Source: Nitrososphaerota archaeon (GTDB taxonomy: Archaea; Thermoproteota; Nitrososphaeria; Nitrososphaerales; UBA183). Taken from it: a stretch of DNA of 7,073 bases. Where the stretch lies: NCBI GenBank assembly GCA_029784825.1, contig JAFMAU010000087.1, positions 1 through 7,073 on the forward strand, given 5' to 3'. The notes below the pieces were generated by a model. It had not been told where the DNA came from, searched no databases, and worked only from the letters and a program-made list of their open reading frames with translations. Positions within the stretch are counted from its first letter, which is position 1; each line of letters begins with the position of its first letter. This document shows, one piece after another, positions 5,101-7,073 of the stretch. Made by a program: the position numbers and the translations under genes.

Positions 5101-6522
5101 ATGATTCCTGGAGGGCGCCGAAACCACGAACTCAGGGTGTTGGCAGCGATGACCGGGGTCGCGCTGCTTCTCAACTACGTGGAGACGATGATCATTCCGG
5201 GCGTCCCTACGATTCAGGGTGATTTCGGCACCACGGAAAGCATCGTCTCCTGGGTCACCTCGGCTTTCCTGATCGTAGGAAGCGCGGTCTCACCGTTGTT
5301 CGGCAAGCTTGGAGACAGCTACGGCAAGAAGAGGATGTTCCTGATCGCGCTCGCTTTCTACACCGCCGGGGTCGGCCTCTCCGGATTCTCTCCTTCGATC
5401 TACTTCCTCATCCTCTTCAGGGCCGTGCAGGGGATTGGATTCGCGATCGTCCCCCTGGCGCTGGGGATAGTCGCGGACGTCTTTCCCAACGAACGCATCG
5501 CAACAGCCCAGGGAATCATCAGCGCGACATTCGCGATTGGTGCAGCCGCCGGACTCGTCGTGGGCTCTTACATCATCCAAGACTTTGGGTGGCAGTGGGC
5601 CTTCCACTCCGCGTTCGTCCTCAGCGTCGTCTTCTTCGTCGTGGTCGCCCGGGTGCTCCCCAAGGGGTCCGCGGGCACGGGGAAGAGGGTGGACTTCAGC
5701 ACGGTCGTCATGCTGATGGCGGGCGTCTCCCTCGTGCTGCTCTACCTTACCGAGGGTCCCTACGAGGGCTGGTACTCTGGTTACGATATTGCAGCCCTCG
5801 CGGTCGGCGTCATCCTTGTCGCCGGCTTCTTCATCGCAGAGAGCAGGCGGGCCAACCCACTGATACAGCTTGGCTTGCTCCGGATAAGGAACGTCCTGGT
5901 CGCCAACGCCGTCGGCGTAATCTCGGGCATTGCGATGTTCATGCTGTTCTTCGCAGTCGTCTACTACACGGAGCTGCCGAAGCCGTTCGGGCTCGGCCTC
6001 GACGACATCTCAGCGGGGCTCACCCTCGCCCCGGCGACTGTCCTGATGCTCGTTGCCGGCCCTGCAATAGGAAGGCTCGTGACCAGGGCTGGACCGAAGC
6101 CCACGATGATACTGGGTGCGTGCATTGCGATCGCAGGCTTCGCCCTGTTCTCGTTCTACAGGGCCGACCCCAACGAGGTCGTCATATCCACCGCGGTCTC
6201 CATGGTGGGCGCGGTCTCCGTCATCATCCCAATAGTGAACATGATTACCGTCTCGCTCCCGAGGGAAACCGTGGCCACCGGGCTCGGGCTCAACACGATG
6301 CTGAGAAACATCGGGGGCGCCGTCGGCCCAGTCATCGCGACGACAGTCATGAGCACCTACACGGCTACAATCAGCGTACAGCGGGGGAAGGTCTCCATCC
6401 CTCTGACGCTCCCATCTTCGACCGCTTTCAACATAATCTTCTACCTGGCGATCGCTGCCATGGCGTTCGCAGTGCTCTTCTCCCTGGCTGCGAAGAACTA
6501 CACATTCAAGAACAAGGCCTAG
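5101..6522 (+). CDS. MFS drug/metabolite exporter, DHA2 (14-helix, EmrB/QacA-like) type
   Basis: From the ATG at 5101 the protein is 473 aa and almost wholly hydrophobic, with about 14 membrane segments. Motif A is GKLGDSYGKKR (68-78) in the loop after helix 2. Motif B in helix 4 is FRAVQGIGFA (106-115, R107). The helix 5 antiporter motif is present but altered: GAAAGLVVGS (147-156), with Leu where the Pro of GP is usual. Helix 1 has NYVETMIIPGVPTI, with Glu where the family typically has Asp (LD-x-TIVNVALP). Two extra central helices lie around GYDIAALAVGVILVAGFF. It should be a proton-coupled exporter in the cytoplasmic membrane; the substrate is unknown. An in-frame TTG at 5071 would add ten residues; I prefer the ATG because a leaderless TTG start is unlikely. 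No partner subunit or regulator gene is adjacent. Confidence 0.92.
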   Translation: MIPGGRRNHELRVLAAMTGVALLLNYVETMIIPGVPTIQGDFGTTESIVSWVTSAFLIVGSAVSPLFGKLGDSYGKKRMFLIALAFYTAGVGLSGFSPSIYFLILFRAVQGIGFAIVPLALGIVADVFPNERIATAQGIISATFAIGAAAGLVVGSYIIQDFGWQWAFHSAFVLSVVFFVVVARVLPKGSAGTGKRVDFSTVVMLMAGVSLVLLYLTEGPYEGWYSGYDIAALAVGVILVAGFFIAESRRANPLIQLGLLRIRNVLVANAVGVISGIAMFMLFFAVVYYTELPKPFGLGLDDISAGLTLAPATVLMLVAGPAIGRLVTRAGPKPTMILGACIAIAGFALFSFYRADPNEVVISTAVSMVGAVSVIIPIVNMITVSLPRETVATGLGLNTMLRNIGGAVGPVIATTVMSTYTATISVQRGKVSIPLTLPSSTAFNIIFYLAIAAMAFAVLFSLAAKNYTFKNKA

Positions 6523-6525
6523 AGT

Positions 6526-6545
6526 CGAGTCAGCAGGTTGACTCT
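6526..6545. terminator. Stem-loop just after the exporter stop codon
   Basis: GAGTC (6527-6531) pairs with GACTC (6540-6544) over an 8-base loop. Upstream, AGAGTC at 6521-6526 overlaps the stop codon and can pair alternatively with GACTCT (6540-6545). The two mutually exclusive pairings immediately after the stop at 6520-6522 suggest a 3' end structure. There is no U-tract, so termination is only possible. Confidence 0.3.
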
Positions 6546-6631
6546 CGCCCGCCCGTTCAAGACGGTTGAATGATTCCAACTCGCCCTTTCAAAGAAGCAG
6601 CATCTTAGCAGGACGCAGGCATAGCCCCCCC

Positions 6632-7073
6632 ATGAAAACAGCTGCAATAGCAGCAACCGCAATACTGGCACTGCTCGTGGTCGGCGTGGCAGCCACTGCC
6701 TATGCCAGCCAGTTCCCCGGCTTTTCGATGGGCCAGGCGAACCCCAGGGCTGTGGCAGCGTCTCACGCAGACAAGGGCAATCAGGGCAACAACAGCCGCG
6801 GCGAGGACCGTGACAGAGAGGGCAACCCTCTGAACCTCACGGTGGGTGAGACACTCACCCTTACTGGCCTCACCGGCAGGTACACAAGCGTAACCAACTC
6901 AAGCGTCAAGGGCAACGCAACCGGAACCATCGTGGTCAAAGTCACGTCAGCCTTCAAGGAAGGCTACCTCCTGACGATCTCGTCGGGGTCGATCACATTG
7001 GGCACAACCACCTACACAGTCACAGGTGGCACGGTTGAGCTGAATCCCTCCGGCCAAGCCGGCGCTGGGACAG
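6632..7073 (+). CDS. Secreted or surface protein of unknown function, N-terminal part, cut by the window edge
   Basis: The frame opens at the ATG at 6632 and is still open at the last base, giving 147 residues. Residues 1-25 are a classical Sec signal peptide: K2, then a hydrophobic Ala/Leu/Val stretch, then AYA before S26 as a signal peptidase I site. The mature part begins with a polar Asn/Gly/Arg/Asp-rich linker (about 45-66). A Thr/Ser/Val-rich region of beta-strand character follows (about 67-140), with LTVGETLTLTGLTG and IVVKVTS segments. Four N-glycosylation sequons are visible (N53, N68, N89, N95), common in archaeal surface proteins. No lipobox Cys is present. I do not recognise the family. 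An inverted repeat TTCAA (6556-6560) / TTGAA (6566-6570) lies upstream. No strong TATA box or Shine-Dalgarno is seen, so promoter and start are less certain than the frame itself. Confidence 0.75.
   Translation, partial: MKTAAIAATAILALLVVGVAATAYASQFPGFSMGQANPRAVAASHADKGNQGNNSRGEDRDREGNPLNLTVGETLTLTGLTGRYTSVTNSSVKGNATGTIVVKVTSAFKEGYLLTISSGSITLGTTTYTVTGGTVELNPSGQAGAGT

Noticed and set aside
5589..6579. Long Arg/Gly/His-rich frames inside the exporter gene on both strands
   Set aside because: They are shadows of a GC-rich membrane protein gene. Only the MFS frame shows helices and family motifs.
1..7073. CRISPR array, insertion sequence or attachment site
   Set aside because: No regularly spaced repeats, transposase-like frame, terminal inverted repeats or integrase were seen by eye.

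Overview
The window is archaeal. It encodes a transcription factor B (TFB) with zinc ribbon, B-reader and two cyclin repeats, an RGG-tailed single-TRAM-domain RNA-binding protein, and an archaeal-style HflX GTPase. Candidate promoters are TATA boxes of the TTTAAGTA type, and some genes appear to have very short leaders. The composition is GC-rich (roughly 60% by eye), with many AGG, CTC and GTC codons. This fits a GC-rich TACK-type archaeon, perhaps of the Thaumarchaeota or Bathyarchaeota sphere. That placement is inference; no rRNA or other clear taxonomic marker is present.

Layout, left to right. (1) Bases 1-87, minus strand: the first 29 codons of a gene that runs off the left edge, diverging from (2) a NifX/NifB-type dinitrogenase iron-molybdenum cofactor domain protein (307-717, +). 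A TTATAA box inside an inverted repeat lies between them. (3) A universal stress protein (818-1249, -), convergent with gene 2, with a strong hairpin (763-785) between the two stops. (4) HflX (1493-2590, +), divergent from the stress protein across about 240 bp that holds a 7-bp stem-loop. (5) A short all-helical unknown (2612-2983, -) with a candidate TATA box. (6) Divergent from it, a small zinc-ribbon reading frame broken by one in-frame TAG (3131-3385), ending one base before the TFB ATG. (7) TFB (3387-4325, +). (8) The TRAM protein (4413-4715, -) on a TTG start, convergent with TFB. (9) A 14-helix-type MFS exporter (5101-6522, +), divergent from TRAM across about 385 bp with no gene. (10) The start of a secreted, sequon-rich protein (6632 to the window end, +), cut by the right edge.

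The genes do not form one pathway. Most are single-gene units with alternating orientation, mixing gene expression (TFB, HflX, TRAM), stress or metal handling (UspA, NifX-like) and envelope or transport functions. The only candidate operon is the broken zinc-ribbon frame plus TFB.

I see no CRISPR array, insertion sequence, tRNA or rRNA, and no convincing new multi-gene system. The observations most worth a second look are the TAG-interrupted zinc-ribbon frame in front of TFB and the symmetric elements in the divergent intergenic regions.
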